This document shows, one piece after another, positions 44,581 through 59,100 of a stretch of DNA of 64,000 bases. Both the position numbers and the translations under genes were made by a program. The stretch comes from Todiramphus chloris collaris (lineage: Eukaryota > Chordata > Aves > Coraciiformes > Alcedinidae), in NCBI GenBank assembly GCA_025345505.1, contig JANVCC010000073.1, positions 5,593,448-5,657,447 of the forward strand. The letters are read 5' to 3'. Within the stretch, counting starts at the first letter, position 1; each line of letters opens with the position of its first letter. Under the pieces are notes generated by a model, which was not told the DNA's origin, made no database searches, and saw only the letters and a list, made by a program, of their open reading frames with translations.

Positions 44581-45525
44581 AAAGTGTTTCCTCTGGTCCT
44601 TCTTGTCTGTGTGGCTTTAATTTACCTGGTATCTATTTCAGCAGTGCCCAACCCCTTCTCATGGTGCCAACGATGCACACAGAGAGCGCCGGGCTCTCCA
44701 CAGCCCTGGAAGCACACGCTGAATTGCTTTCCCATTATGAACCTCTGGTCTACAACAACATCCCTACTTCCCAGAACACAACTGCAGGGCGAGGCAAACT
44801 ACACTGTGCTGAAGTTTCATAAAAACAGGATTCAGTATGCACCATTTGATCCCAACGGGACCCAATGGGTTTATTGCATAATCCAGGTTTCCTTTATGAC
44901 TGCGCTCACCTCATCACCCTACGTTATCAATTTGTGACGATGCTCAAACTGCTTCACCCAGAACCAAACATTGCTCGTGGAAAAAATGCACATCCCTGTT
45001 TCCAGCTTGAGCTTCTAATAGTTTGAGATTCCCATCATAAGTCTACCTATAACAGCACAAAGGGAAAATACAGAGATATACCTTTTTCTTTTAATTTAAG
45101 GGTTTAAGTGATTTATTACCCAGGTTTAAACTAAATGTTAGAGCAAATAGTTCCGTACAGCCCTACATGTATTCTCTCACCACACTAAGAGATTTTTCAT
45201 TTCCTAAATTTTTCAGACTCTACTGAGGTGACATTACATTGGTCTCAGTACTGAGAAATAAAAACACATGCACACAACTCTTCCACTCTGAGTATTTTGC
45301 ACAGAGAGCCCGCTGGCAGTGGAATTCACTGCACACTCTTTTCACAGGCCAGGTTGTCAGCAAAACAGACATCATCTCAGTAAGGAAAAAAGAACTTATT
45401 CTGGTTATACTGGTTCTTCTTTGAACATTTTGCCTTAGTATTTTGGGCACAGATTGCTTTTCTGTCCTATATCACAGAGTTCAGCAACAGGAACAGTTAC
45501 ATTTCTGTGTTAAAACCCCCCAGAA
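44581..45525. other. Intergenic DNA
   Basis: No gene or repeat was recognised in about 0.9 kb. Confidence 0.6.
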
Positions 45526-46130
45526 GTGAAGATGCGTGTGTATACACAAGTGCCGCGTGCTGGTCGTAAACCAGAGCGAGATTTTGTTCATATTCTCGGG
45601 AACAGAATTAAGACTCAAAACGGAGTCAAAGTGCCAAGTGGCTTTATTTGCCCGACAAAAGTTAGCAAAGCAGAGAGAGAAAGAGAGAAAGGAAAGAAAG
45701 GAAGATAAGAGTCAGCTGTGATAGCTACCACCACGGGTCTGTGGCGTCCCGTCAGCCCGATGTGCTTTCAGGTCTGTTTGGAGAACGTTCCGTTTGATGT
45801 TCGTGGCTCCTGCTCTTTTATCGGGGACTGTCCTGCTTATCCACACCTACCTGAGGGGCCTCAGGTGGGTTTCAGGGGTCTCCAGACCCCTCGGTCTTCC
45901 AGGCCCTGGGGCTGGGCTCATGCGTAGGGGTGCGGCTGCAGCTTTCCACACTGATAAGGCACCATTTCTGACAAGCTGTGCTCCAGTTTGGAGCCTGTCC
46001 CCACTGATAGAGCCAGGTTGCTTTGCCATCACCTCGGACAAGCTGTCATCCAGTTTGCAGTCTGTTTACACTGATACAGCAATGTTGAGGCATGCACTAC
46101 ACTGCCCTTGTCACTGTCTCTGACAAGGTA
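45526..46130. repeat. Possible LTR-like element with internal tandem repeat
   Basis: This is a block of distinct composition, relatively rich in GC and CpG compared with its flanks. Inside it, gacaagctgt..ccagtttg.ag recurs at 45970 and 46037, 67 bases apart. An actgata anchor recurs at 45950, 46003 and 46070. Directly repeated modules of this kind occur in retroviral LTRs. I see no convincing TG...CA ends or target duplication, so the LTR identity is tentative. Confidence 0.35.
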
Positions 46131-49100
46131 CATCTAGTCTTTATGTATTTTAAAATACCTGTGTGTATTACTTTTACTTTTTTTTCTGACAGGTCCCGAA
46201 AAATGCTTAATGCTTTATCTTACCCCACTGATGAGACTGCAGCAGAGTTACTTTACTACAGCCCAGGAAATAAAACCTGCACTGGACTGAAGGCCAGGCT
46301 GTACCATCAGATCACGCGCTACGCTGATAATAAAATGATGAGTAGTTCTAATCCTGCTCTGACTGAAATCAACAGCAGAGCTGTCCCGCTTGTAGCGAGA
46401 GCGAGAGCAGGTGAAACTTCTCTCGGCAGACAACAGGAAGCGTGTGTTTTTGGAGAGCAGCAATCTTTAGGCAAGGACTACTCGACTTCTGGTTAAACCC
46501 TTCCCGCGCTGCACGGTGCACAGCAGAGATGAGCAGAACCCTGCAGATCTGGCATCTCCAAGCAGCACAGTGAAAGTCTGTGGGTGGACTAAACCCACGG
46601 CCTTTTCATTCCGCTATTGATTGCAGACTAAATCAAATACAGTGAGAGAAAAGAGCAAATGAAATTGAGTTGGCCAAGACAACAACATTTACATGCCAAG
46701 AGAGGCTCTTACTCCTCATATCGCTGTCACGGCTCTGTGCATTTAAGGCCATTCCCTTCAGCAGATGTGGGTTTTCCAAAGGTTAGAAGCTAAGCAGATG
46801 AAGTCTGGGTGATGCAGAGGCTCCACATAACTCTAGGTCACTGCTTTCAATCCATACCAGATGGGCACTCTCTGAGAGCCAGGACTCTCACGCAAGTGCC
46901 TGCAGAGAACCATTTCCCCCTTGGCTGGCTTGCTTTGGCAGCCCCGTTGGTTGGGAAGCTGTGTCCTGAGCATGGCTGAACCCTCCATGTCACGGTCAGG
47001 GTGAGCCAGAAGGACAAGATGAGGAAGACTGCATGTGGTAGCTTGCTACTCTATTTTAAGATAACTAAAAATGCCTCAGGCACCAAGACACAAAGTCTAC
47101 AAAGGCTGAAAGGAAAGCCTTTGCCTCTCTTGATGGGTTTCTTGGCCTATGGTTTACACCCAGGCTGAGGTGGCAATGGCCAGTGGGAAGCCAGAAAAAG
47201 CTCAAGGCACCAAAGATGTCATCATCCCTATGTCAAAGGGAATGTTTTGTTTGCAGATGAAACTTGCTGCTTGACTTGGCATAACATACCCATGAGAGGC
47301 TGCTAGCAGCTCTATGCAAGGCGAGTCCCAAGTCCCAGACAGGGTAAAGAGCCCACTGAGAGGCTGTTACCCCTGTGGGACTGACTCCTGAAAAACAACT
47401 ACAAAGTACTTCGCACTTGAGTCTTGTTATATTTGTATGCAGTCATCACGACTCCCACAGGGAGGGTGTCTAAGTACCCTGATGGTGTTTGGGGACAGCA
47501 TCCTTATCCTGACCTCCTTGCCTAGGTGCAATCAAGCTCCCCTCTCCCTGGGACCTCATATCTGCAGGTACCAACAGCCCTTTTTCTGAGGTCTTCTAAA
47601 ACTTAACTGAAGACCCTTGGTTCTGGAGTTACAAGGAAAATGCATATGAAAAAAATGAGAAACTGGATAGGTTAGATAGATTTTTTTTTGCTCAGTGCTT
47701 ATCACTAATCTTTTCATAACAAAAACGTTAGCTGTGTCTGAAAAATTTGCACTCAACCTTTCCAACCTGTAGTCCAAAAAAATGTAAACATCGGGCCATT
47801 AAGATTTAATTGCTTTTTATATTCTCCATGGAAGCTTTTACTATGAACTATTCATAAGCATGCTCAGGGCTGTCCAAAAAACACATTAGGGGTTTGACTA
47901 CAGAGGAATGAGCTCAGGAACATTTTCAGGCACCAGGTTGCAGTGACCTGCCCGCCACAGAGACCTCAGCCCTCTGGAGAGACCCTGGCCCACTGGGCAG
48001 GAGCGATGCAGTGGCAATGGGACAGTCAGGGACCACACTGGTGCCCAGTAAGGGTGCTGGCCCTTTGCCATTTCGACCATAGCATGCACATTATTCTTTT
48101 GACATTAAATATAGGTGTTTGACTTCAATTTCCTGCCCTTGTCTAACAGCTAAAACAGGCAGAAATCTCCAGTCTGAAATTTTTTTCCTACCTTGGAGAG
48201 CTCTCCATCAAACATAAGGGGCTTTTCTCCCACCAAGATATTTGTAGTGTGAATTTTAAAGCAAAATACAATTCTGATTTTATTTTAATTTAATTCATTT
48301 TTACATAACCATTTCATAAAATGCCTTTTTGTGTTGTCGAAACTCCTTCTTTACTGTTCTTCCTGCAATATTTTCACCCATCTGTTCTAATAGGCAGCAG
48401 ATTAATCCTGGCAGATTTTAGGGCATCATCACTTCTTTTTTCATAACTTTTCCAAGATTTCCTCTGCTTTTACAAAAATTTCAGAGGTGTAAATCTAACT
48501 TTTTTACTCTAGATTTATCTGAACAGATTTATCTGAATTTTTTTACTTACAGATTTATCTGAAATACAACTGAAGAAGTAATGAGTGGAAAAAGGAAAAG
48601 CAAATAAAAGTACGAGAAATGAGATAATTCCAGATAGTGTGTTTCATTTAACAGGGAAAAGGGACAGTGATGAAAAAGAAAAGAAAACCAGCAAGACACG
48701 TGCTTTTCCCCTGCCTGGCTCTTCCCCCACGTCCTGGCTACAAGCCAGTGGAAATGTTTCTCTTAACTTCTAGGCACTTGAGGTCAGATTACTCCATGGA
48801 GTATCGCATTTTTAGCCCACTCCTTTCTTACCAGTTGTGCCCCGTTGAATGAGTCGTGTCTTTCTTTTGTCAGAGTGTGTAAATGCCCCCAGTTTGACTA
48901 AGGTCAAAGTAGGAACAATATCATCGTAGGCGTGAAACCCCTTCCGATTCAGCATCTGTAACACACTCGTCTGCCTTGATCTTCAAGAAGAAAGGACTGA
49001 CACTTAAAGAAAGGTCCCCGTGTTCCTAATTAGTCGTAAGAAGGTGAAAGTAACTTTTATGGAGATAAGATTATGTGCTTTCTTTACACGTGTTTAAATG

Positions 49101-52100
49101 TCATTCTTCACTTTTAATGGCAAAGGTATATAGGGACAAAGTATTTATAGTACCACCATAAAAAAAAAATATCATAACCCATTTGTTCTACACAGTTGGT
49201 GCTCTATTAATGCACTATATTCACTGCTGCCTTGATTGGGAGAACTCTAATAACATGAAACGAGATCACTAATTTTTGACCTCTTATTTCTCAGTTTCCT
49301 TCAAGGGGTAAAGAGCTGTTTTACTGAAGCCTTTTTAAATTACATTCACTGAGAATTATACAGTAAAACTCATTCAGAAGATTATTTCTTTATAGAGAAA
49401 ATGTGAAATTACCCAAGCCTAGAGCAGCATAGGGAACAACATAATAAGCCTTTAGTGCTGCAATCCAGGTCACCTGCTAGTAGATAGAACCATTTCTCCA
49501 GAAAATAGCACCCACTAGTATATAATGTGCATCCACCTTTTTACTGCCTGGAGGTAAGATTTGTTTCCTTCCCTTCAGCTCATTTTCCCTGTTAGTACAA
49601 ACTCTGCTTTTCCTCTGTCTCCCTTCCCCTCGCTGAACATTACCTCCCACACCTTCACTGTGCTGTCCTCAGCTTCAAAGAAACAGAAACCTCCAGACAG
49701 CTGTAAGGAATAGTCAGTCCTCTAGTAATAGCTCCTGGTCTGAGGTGGTGGCATTACTTTATTTTCTCCCTGTATTTAGCTTCCCTGGCACTTCCCCCAC
49801 GACAGGCAACGTGTCCCCTGCCACTGGGACATACTGCAGTCAGGCTGAGCAGGCACGGATGCAAGAGAGGATGAGCAGAGCCAGGGTACTGTTGTTTTCT
49901 CTGGTCCTACCTGTTGCTTAAAGTACTTTTATGCTCTCTGTCCAACCTCTGTCTGAACACTACAGGCAATTGAAGGCTGGCTCTACAGGACAAGGATTTA
50001 TCTTTGCAGGAGAACAAGCGGAACATCGGTACTTCTCGTGGATTAAAACAACCAACCAAGCCAATGCTGGGCACATGTCCCTCACCTTCCTGAGCACGTT
50101 TTGTTCAGTTAGACAAAGCAGAGATCAAAACCGCACCCAGGTCAATGGATGAAGGCTGCTGTTATCACCACGAGCTGCAGAAGGAACACATGTAGGGTAA
50201 AACAGTTCTGAGAAATAGGTGTTTGTGAAACAGTTTCAGAACCCTCTATGTAAGATGCAACACATCTTGTTGCATCTGTATGTATATTCATATGGTCGTA
50301 TATGCATTTCTAAATAACTTGTGCCTCATACGTGGGTTTTAATCATTACACAGCACTCATTTCCAGCACCTATTTGTATATGTGAGCCTACAGCATTTTC
50401 AGTTTGCAACAGGTACTCCAGACTCAAAAGCTCAGCCTGATGTCACAGCCTGATCTGTAATGATCACCCAGTAAACAATGTCAATTTATATGAAGACCAA
50501 GAAATTACTTTTTTTTACTGTCAAACAGGTTTATAATCCTGTTTAAATAATTCTTTGTTTAATTTCTTCATCTTCCTCTCAAATAGCCCTTTGTCCCTTT
50601 TTTGTTTTGTGCAGGTCTTCTATAAAGATGAAATTAAACACAATGCTGCAGCTTGAACATATAAGACTCACCTGCTCTGGCTGCTGAGAGATGTTCACCT
50701 ACAATGTCCTCTTGATTGCCTGGGCAGGATATGCAAGAAGAAAGGACCTAAGGTTCCAGATCAACTATCAGAAATTGAATAGTGGCCCAATTATCCAAAA
50801 ATTGGAAAGGTCAACAGTCCCACCCTAAACACGTTGGGTTTGGCTTTTTAAAGTAGCAGTTCAGGACATAATTTGCTGACTATCATGGCCTTAATGTTAT
50901 TTGAGTTCCTTCCGAATTTAATTTACTGCCAAAGTTTATTGAGCTTATTTTAACACCATAGTGGGAGATTAAAAATTAAACTATCATTTTAACTATTTTT
51001 ATAAAGGTTACGTTCATACATTTCATTTCTTTATTGCTTTACTGAATGTCAAGGTGCAGAGCACTCAGCGAAGCCTGACAGTGACTAAGAGATATAAAGG
51101 TCGTGTCATGTACATTTGCTTCAAAAGTTCAACCTTTGTTTGAGCTAGAAAATGATTCAGAAATTACTGCCTACCACAAAACCTAATAAAAGAAGAGGTC
51201 ATACGCACCCAGAACACCGGAGACACGGCAGGAAATTCCAACAGGGGGAAAACCTCCAGTCCTCGGGGTTTTCTTTCTATTCTGATTTCAGGGGTGTTTT
51301 AAATGCAGATGCAAAGCTCACCTCTGCCTCCATGGAGCTCACACAGCCACGGCTCTCAGCTGCCGCTGGCTCAGCGCCTTCAGCTTGCAACTGGAGCGTG
51401 AGGAGTTTGTCAGCGCTCCCTTTGAGCTCCAGAGCCCTGGCATCCTTCTGAGGGCCAGAGCAATAATAAATATTCCGACACAAATTAACTATTAACAATA
51501 ATAAAATGTGTGAGGGGTGATAACATAATAGGTGAAAGGAGTAATAAATTCACATTGAAGACTGTGTCAGCCCTAGCCTTGCACTGAGCACCCACACATC
51601 TTTTCTTTGGCATTAGGGTGTCTTAAGACAATAATTTAAAAGTGAATTTAAAATACACATCATCAGTTGAAAATAGTTTTTTTTGTCCACTTCAAAAGAG
51701 CAAATTTGTCATAGCAGGCTTTAAATTGAATTAAGAAACAAAGTATTTGGTTAACAGGGCACTTGACCTTTATTACAGACGAGTATATCACTGTTACTGA
51801 AGTTTTATTCTTCTAAGGGTTTATTTTTCAGGAACATCTCTGAAGTCATTAGTACTTGGGGATGCTTTAAAATTCAGGATGTGAGTAGAAGCAGGGCAGG
51901 AGGGCTCATTTCTGACAGGACAGGGAAAGAAGTGTTATGGGGTGAATCCATAGCCAGCTCAGGTTCCTCCATGCCAGTGGCGACACTGGGGCTGCTGGGT
52001 TTCACTTGTGAGGCTCTGCTATGAGCTGTGCAAGCCAAGCAGCTCATCAAGAGGCACCCTGGGGTCGGACGTGGGGCTTCAGCTGAAGGAAGGAGTCACA

Positions 52101-55100
52101 CGCAATGGCTGTAGAAACAAGTCTTCTGCAGAGAGAAAGATCATAGTCAATGTAGGCAGGGGAACACCATCCTTCTCCTCTCCACTGTTTCTCCTCTCCC
52201 TCCCCACTGAGTCCTGCGTTCTTGAGCTCCCTACCCCACTGTGGGTGGCTGAGCTTGGCATCAGGGTTGTCCTGCAGCTCTGACCCCTTTGGCACCCACC
52301 TCACAAGGGTGGCTGCACACAGGCAGCTCTCCTGCAAGCCCCGAGAGCAGAGGGCCCATTGCTGCCAGGCGGTTGGCATTTGCCTGGGGCACCAAGAGGT
52401 GCCCAGGGCAACACCACGTGACTGCAGCACCTTGACCACAGGAGCAATAACCTGTAAACAAGAGTCCTGCAACATGCCACCTATGCAGAGCTTCCCAAGA
52501 CCTAGCTTCAAAAAAAATAAAAAGGCTTTAGTGATAGTGTTTGTGCCGTGGAGCTGCACAGGAGTGAGACACACTGGAGATCCTGGGAAGGTGAGCTTTT
52601 CAGTCACTTCTCCCCTTGTGCCATCACCATGAGCGTAACGGAGAGCAGAACCCAGAAACCAAGGGAATTCTGAACAACTGGCTGACAGGACCACTCAGCA
52701 AGCCATAAAAACCCACCTGAGCAGAGGGCCAGGCACTATTCCAGCTGTGCCCTGTGATTGCCTGCCCATTCCCCACTGCGTGCGCTGAGTGGTCCCCAGG
52801 AAGCAGCTCCCACACCTTGCCTTTTACACGGTGTGGTTTGCATTAGTTTATTTTCAATTCTGTCGTTATGAGGTTTGACACAAGTGCAAAGATGATCAAC
52901 TGAGAAAACAAAGTGTTGCATGTCCACACGACACGGGGTGCAGAGCTTAGACCCTGTGAAAACCAGGTGCCACAAACGTTTAGCGCGTTCTGCAGAAGAC
53001 AGCACAGGACCATCTCTGAAAGCACCGAGCCTTGCTTTCAGCTAAACCAAAACTAGGTTGCTCCTGTCATTTGAAATTGGGTTTTTCTCCAGTCAGATGG
53101 GAGCATATTGTTATCTATTTCTTTTTGTCCGTTTTCTTTCTTTATCTGGCTTATCTTTCTATTTTTCCTGCCTTGTCTTATAGGTAAGCTTCCTAAGGCC
53201 ATGGACATCTCTGCACCTTATGAGAGTCAATGGCCTGCTACTCTTGAATGTGCTTAAACTTGAGAAGTTGATTCTCAGTCTGACACCCCAAGTAAATTAA
53301 AATAATTTTTAGATCAAGTCTTTGGTTTTGAATTTCAAATATATAAAACTCCCACTAGTGAAACACACAGGCCTTGTAAAAAAGCACGAGCCAAAAAGCT
53401 AAAATTCAGTAGATGCTTTTTGCCCTGTACCAGTTGTTCTTCATTACAACAATGCAAAACACTGGAAATAAAAATGAAGAAGAAAAACTAGAGTCTGGTT
53501 CACAAGGGAGGATATAACCTGATACCAGCCACTGTTATACTTCCCCATGCTGCTTAATGAATCAATGCTGGCAGGAAAAAAGATTGCTGAAGCCCGAGGC
53601 ATTTCATAACAGCATGTAACATAACTTACATTTCCCTTCAAGTGTCACTCTGAAAAGCTGGTACGTACAATTTCTAGTTGGAATGTAATGAGAGCGGAGG
53701 GCGATGCTGTCGAGATGAGGAATTCTGGCAGCCCGGTGTGAAGCTGCACCCAGGCAGCCAGTTCGTGAGGTGGCTGGGCACCCATGGGGTGGGTCTCAGG
53801 GAACACCCAGCAGGATGGGATTCCCAAAGCCATCCCAAGTCCTCCTCACCGTGGGCATCGCCAGAGAATCGCCGCCACCACCACGAGCTGAGGAGATGTC
53901 AGATGGGTTTAGAAACTAGCATGTGAGCTGCTCACCCAACAGGTAAATGAAAGTGTGCAAGAGCCTGCACAGCCTGGAAACAGAGAATGAATAGGAATAA
54001 AATGCAGTGCGTGGAAATGCCTCCTGGTTAACAGAGATGCTGCACGTGCTGCGAGGCACAACTAATAGTATCTGCCTGAAAAAAAAGAATCTTAATATTC
54101 GTCCCCATCTTCCTGCTGTATCACAACTCACGGATTCCTCCCACCCTGGGACTTTTGACTTCTCTTGGGCCTCCACCTGGCAGCTTCCCCTGTACAGATT
54201 CAGGACTCTGTGGGTGCTGTGATCACCTCTGAAGTGCCATAGTTCCTTCCTCCTGTATGCCCGAGTGTGCTCTCCAAAGTGTCCGCATTGGTATGTGCAG
54301 CCTGTAACCAGCAGTGAAACACTTTAGGATCCATTTCAGTGAAGGACGTAAGGCTTGAATTCTATTATATTGTCTGGTAATTAATACTAAGAAGAGATCC
54401 TGCACAGTGTAACAATAGCTATAAAATCTCTTCACCTACATGGGATGCAGCTAGAATAAGTGACACGATACTATTATTATTATTATTTTCTCTGGGTTTT
54501 TTTACTTCTGCTAAATCTCTCAATCTTCATGAACTTATTTCCTTTCAGAATGACTTCTTGACAGAAAGCAGAACTAAATCTCTAAACGGGACGTCACGTC
54601 ATTTCAGAATGAGTCAAGGTCAGGCAGTGCAACTTTCTGAGCACAAACGTCCCAACTGCTCCCTGCTAGCCAGGGAGATGCTGCCTGTGCATCAGCCAGG
54701 CCAGATGCCACAAATAAACAGGAGCAAAAGAGAGGGTCCAGCACGCTGCCAGAGATACCAAGCGATCTGGCGTTGCAGGAGAATCAGGTTTAGAGACTAA
54801 TTTCTTACGAGCTGCAGCGAGAGAATCTCAGTAACACTGCGATGGCAAAGGAGCGTTGCCCTGCCACAAATCTCCTGCTCTCATTCAAATACCAGTTCCA
54901 CCGTGGCAATAACTGCAGCCACTGGTTTGTGTCCTTTGACTATGAGCCAGTTTATACAATTAATAACGCATCCCTGCCCAATCAACAGAACGATCCGTCC
55001 TTGCCCCCAGGTACTAATCATGTGTCAAGACAATTAATTGCAGAGCTGTACTATGTGAAGAAGGTTGCCCTTAGTGTAAAATGTGGCAATTTTTCTGGAG

Positions 55101-55984
55101 AGCCCAAGGCAACGATCATCTGAATATCCTCCCTAACAGTAACACTACCCTCTCTCTAAACGAGAGAGGAGAACTTAGTCAACATGAGACCTAAAACCAA
55201 ACCTGCCTCTGGGTTCAAGCCCATGAGATCTGGAGCACCCTGCCACCTCCCACTGAGCAGAATCATGCTCTTCAGCAAAGGTTACAATTTTCCACTTAGA
55301 TTGGAATCTCTGGATGGCTAAATTTAAAAGCTGAAAACCGCAAAGGATTTTTAAGATTTTTTTTTTTTTTCTCCCATTGCCTTTGTTCACAAGAAGCATT
55401 TTTCTCACAGAAGCTTGGTCCTGCACATAGGAAGGCTTGCCATTTATTTTCACAGAAATATGATCAGATGTTCTATTAGTCACCATCTCACTGGGCATGT
55501 AATTGGGTACAGATGAGGGGAGCTAGTTGGAAGCCTGAGGACACAGACTTTGGGCATAAAAATGAGTCAATACGTCAAGGTGCTCTTTTCTTCACTTTGT
55601 CTTCTCTTCCACTTCTTTCTCAAAGTGAGAGAGGAAAATCTGACCAGGTCCACCTGAGGAGGGCAGAGGCACCTTCAGCAACCCCCTCCCCATCTTGACT
55701 TCCCACCATCTGCTGCTGGTGCAGCTCCACACGGCACGCCATGGCCAGGGGACACCCCTTCTCAGGTGAGGGGACCAACTCATGTCATCGCAAGTAGGCA
55801 AGAAGCACCCACCAACCCTTTTCCCCATCTGCGACCAGGGCTACCTGGCTGTTGGCAAGGATGAGAAACATCCCTGGCAGCAAGAACTGGCAGAAGGCTT
55901 GGTGACTGGGGAGTCACTGTCTCACCACTGCCTCACCTTGTATTGTGATTTTTCACTTTGACTCGGGGCTCCCAGTCATCGTTG
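46131..55984. other. Intergenic DNA without recognised genes
   Basis: This is nearly 10 kb with no exon of a known family on either strand. A run of att units lies at about 54471-54487. The longest open frame, 215 codons on the minus strand at 52047-52694, has no recognisable domain and no splice or promoter context. STAG2, the neighbour expected on this side from human gene order, was not detected. Confidence 0.6.
54471..54487 (+). repeat. (ATT)n microsatellite
   Basis: A short trinucleotide run (attattattattatt). Confidence 0.85.
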
Positions 55985-56165
55985 TCTTCAATAATAAGAG
56001 GTACTGGGGCACATTTTACAAATGCGTGTGCTTAATCATCTTGATATCGGAAAGGAACTTTGTAGATAAGGAGGGCTGTTATCTCCATTTCACAGAGGCA
56101 ACATGAACCCTCAAGGGCTGCACAGGATGACTGCAGCTGCACAAGGCTCTGTCAGCAGCGTGCAG
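55985..56165 (-). mobile_element. Possible MIR-like ancient SINE fragment
   Basis: The text gttatctccatttcacagag followed by gcaacatgaaccctcaaggg and gctgcacaggatgactgcag parallels the MIR core (ttatctccattttacagatg, aggctcagagaggt, gtcacacagc). It is heavily diverged and short. The orientation is assigned by my recollection of the MIR consensus and is uncertain. Confidence 0.4.
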
Positions 56166-59100
56166 ATGTCCCATTGTGCAAAACCAGGGGGACAAAAGCC
56201 CTTCCAGTGCTGCAAGGGGTGGATTTAACCTCACACACCGCTCTAGGACGTGGTGAGTCCCACCAAGACCTTCCACTACTGTAGACTGAAGGTAACCTCT
56301 CCTCACTTTGTCATACCTCTCCTTGGCTCATTCTCACCAGCAAAGGAGACAATCAGCCTTCCTGGCTCCTTTGGTACCTGCTATTGCGAGTCAGACCCTG
56401 CCTGGAAAGTGTTGCTCTCCTCCTCGTCCCGCTGTGAAAGGCCACCCATCCTCTAGTCATTGGTTTCTTTCACGCACAACAAATTGTACTCAGAACGGGA
56501 CAGCTCAGGCAGAATTCCCCAGAGAGCCTGAAATGACATTTTTTCAGGATCTGACAATAAAACACCACTTGTGCTCTGCCTTTCATCTGTTCACCCTTTC
56601 AGTTTAGCTTTCACCCCGTGCATTAAAGAAATGAGTCATCTTCACCATCTCTCATGCACTCACATTCTCAGTACCTGGCCTTAATCTGCAGTTTTTCACT
56701 ATCACCTGAAATATATGCTCCTTAATCTCCAATACTACTTTATGGGGGGAAAAAAACACTAAAAATAAATCACAGTTATAATGAGAAGCTTCCAAAGACT
56801 CTAATCCTAAAATGCACTCCTATAATAACACAGAGGAATCTCCACGCTCAGTATTAAAAGGATAATTTTTCAGTGCATCCCCAGTTTCACAGATACACAC
56901 AGCTCTTCATTTTCACCCGCAAATGACTCCATAGATTAACAGAGAGACAAAACTCAATCAAGCATGTCTGTCATTGTGATTATGGCCTGGCTGTAAAGCA
57001 ATTTCACGGAATGGGAGAGGACCATGATATACCTATCACGGCTTAAAAGCCTTCCTCATTGTGCCAGATTTACATAACTTTATTCAGCACTGTAGATTAA
57101 AGGTTCAAAAAAAAAAAAATCATATTTGCCCATAGGAATGGGAAATGAGCAAAGTGTTGGCACTGGAGGTTGTTCATCACTTGAATTGGGCTCTGCACCT
57201 GCAGAATTCCCTTGCTCTTTTTGCTCTGTGCTAATATGCTGTGGCTTGCACAGACACAATGCCTGCGATGGACTCTTTGTGTATCTGTATCTTCTACCAC
57301 ATGAAAAACCCACCTCAGTTGGAAAGGTTAAATTAACAGCCCCGATATCTCAGTTTGACTCAGGCTCTAGAATTCACTGGGGAAAATGTGGCCCTTAACT
57401 CCTTAAGGAGAACACACTGAGATCCATGCTATTTGCTCTGCCTGAAGATCTCCCAGAGTGACTTTTAAAGCCATATCCATCATTGCAGGTTACCATGTCC
57501 AACCATTTTCAACTTCTGACATGCCCTCAAATCCTAAATCTGTCTTAATTTTCTTTTTGCAAGCCTTTTCTGACAGTTTAAGCTAGAAACTCTGATTTTT
57601 TTTCAATACAAAAATGGGATTATTATTCTCGTGAAAACTCTAAATGATGTGAGAGTTGACATCTGTCTCTGGCATAAGAATTCATGCATATTTTACTAAG
57701 AAGTTAGCAGATGTGCAAAAGCTCCTGCAAGTGCTGCAGAGCTGATGTAGCTGCAGGAAGCAAAACTCTCCTTGGGCCACAAGAACCTGCACTAGTTCCT
57801 TGCTGCAGAGCTGCTGGGTTTGGGCTGCTCTGGCCCAGGCACAGTCTGGTTGGGTGATGCTGTGCCGTGCTCCCGAAAGAAAAAGAGAACTGGGGCACAG
57901 GTCAGAGCAGGAGGCTCTCAGCACTGGCAAACTGAATAGTTTCCTTCAAAAATCACCAAACTGCCAGCTCCAATTTGGTAAACTTAAATGCAACTGAAGG
58001 CAACGTAGAGACTTTCAAAAAGGTGACCACATTTTATAAGGAATGGCTTAATGATGCCATTTTCAAAGAGAAAGCCACAAAAATTCTTGGTAGTGTGCAG
58101 ATTGATCCCATGAAGGCAGGGAAAAAACACGGGGCCAGGACTACCTCTCCAATGTAGCTGCTCAGAGATGTTCGTTTTTATTCCTTATTAACAAAACTCT
58201 TTTTTTGCCCTCTTCCACACAAGACGGAAATCTGATACCATCTCATTTTGCCTTTTTCCAGGATCTTGATTCTGCAAGGCTAAAGCTGAGCTCCCCTGAA
58301 TGACTCTGATGCTGAAACATGTACATAAGCACTCTGCTGGATCAGGCCCTCTTAAAGTATGAGGAGGAAGACGTTCAAGGTTTGTAATCCCGCAGCACAG
58401 CGGGATACCTGCTTGTCTCTGTGTGATTGTCTAATTGTTCTTCAAAGAGAGGACCGAGTTTCGCTATCCACGCAGCACTGATAAACCTCAGAAGCCACTC
58501 CTAGCCTAACTTTTAAGATTATTTGTTATGGATAAAAGGAAAGACACTTCTATTTCCATAGCTGACAAGCTTTGCTTCAGGGCATGCATTTATTTTCCAT
58601 GCTGTTGATCTTTTCCTTCCTGTATCGGGCTAATTCATCAGATTAATAAAGGACAATTTAGCTTCCTGCAGGGTGTTATTGATCTCTCGGGGAATGTGGC
58701 AGTTGTTTGCTGTACTACCTTTCCCCTGAGCAAAAGGGATGATTTTTAAATATTCCTAACGCTTGAAGGCACACACAGCCATGGGGACGGAGCGGGAGCG
58801 AGCAGCTTGGGGCTTTAGGGACACGATGCTCCTCCGGGCTGAGCTGCAGCACTCTGAATCCACCAGGGATTGTTTGAAATATGCAGCATCGTTCACCAAG
58901 TCAGGAAGGACCCTCGTAACCAGCTCCGGTGACGCGCTCCAGCCAGGTGACTCCGCTCACCGGGACACCCCTCCTTGCTCCGCACTTCAGCTGGCTATGA
59001 CAGGACCAACTTCTACCTCTGGCAGCATTCACCAAGGCTGTGTTTCCATCTCTGGAAGGGGGTTTTGGCTCGGTTGGGCATGGCCCAGGACACTGGCTGT

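Noticed and set aside
52047-52694. 215-codon minus-strand open frame
   Set aside because: It has a mixed low-information composition and no recognised family, and overlapping frames on both strands suggest a GC-rich stretch with few stops.
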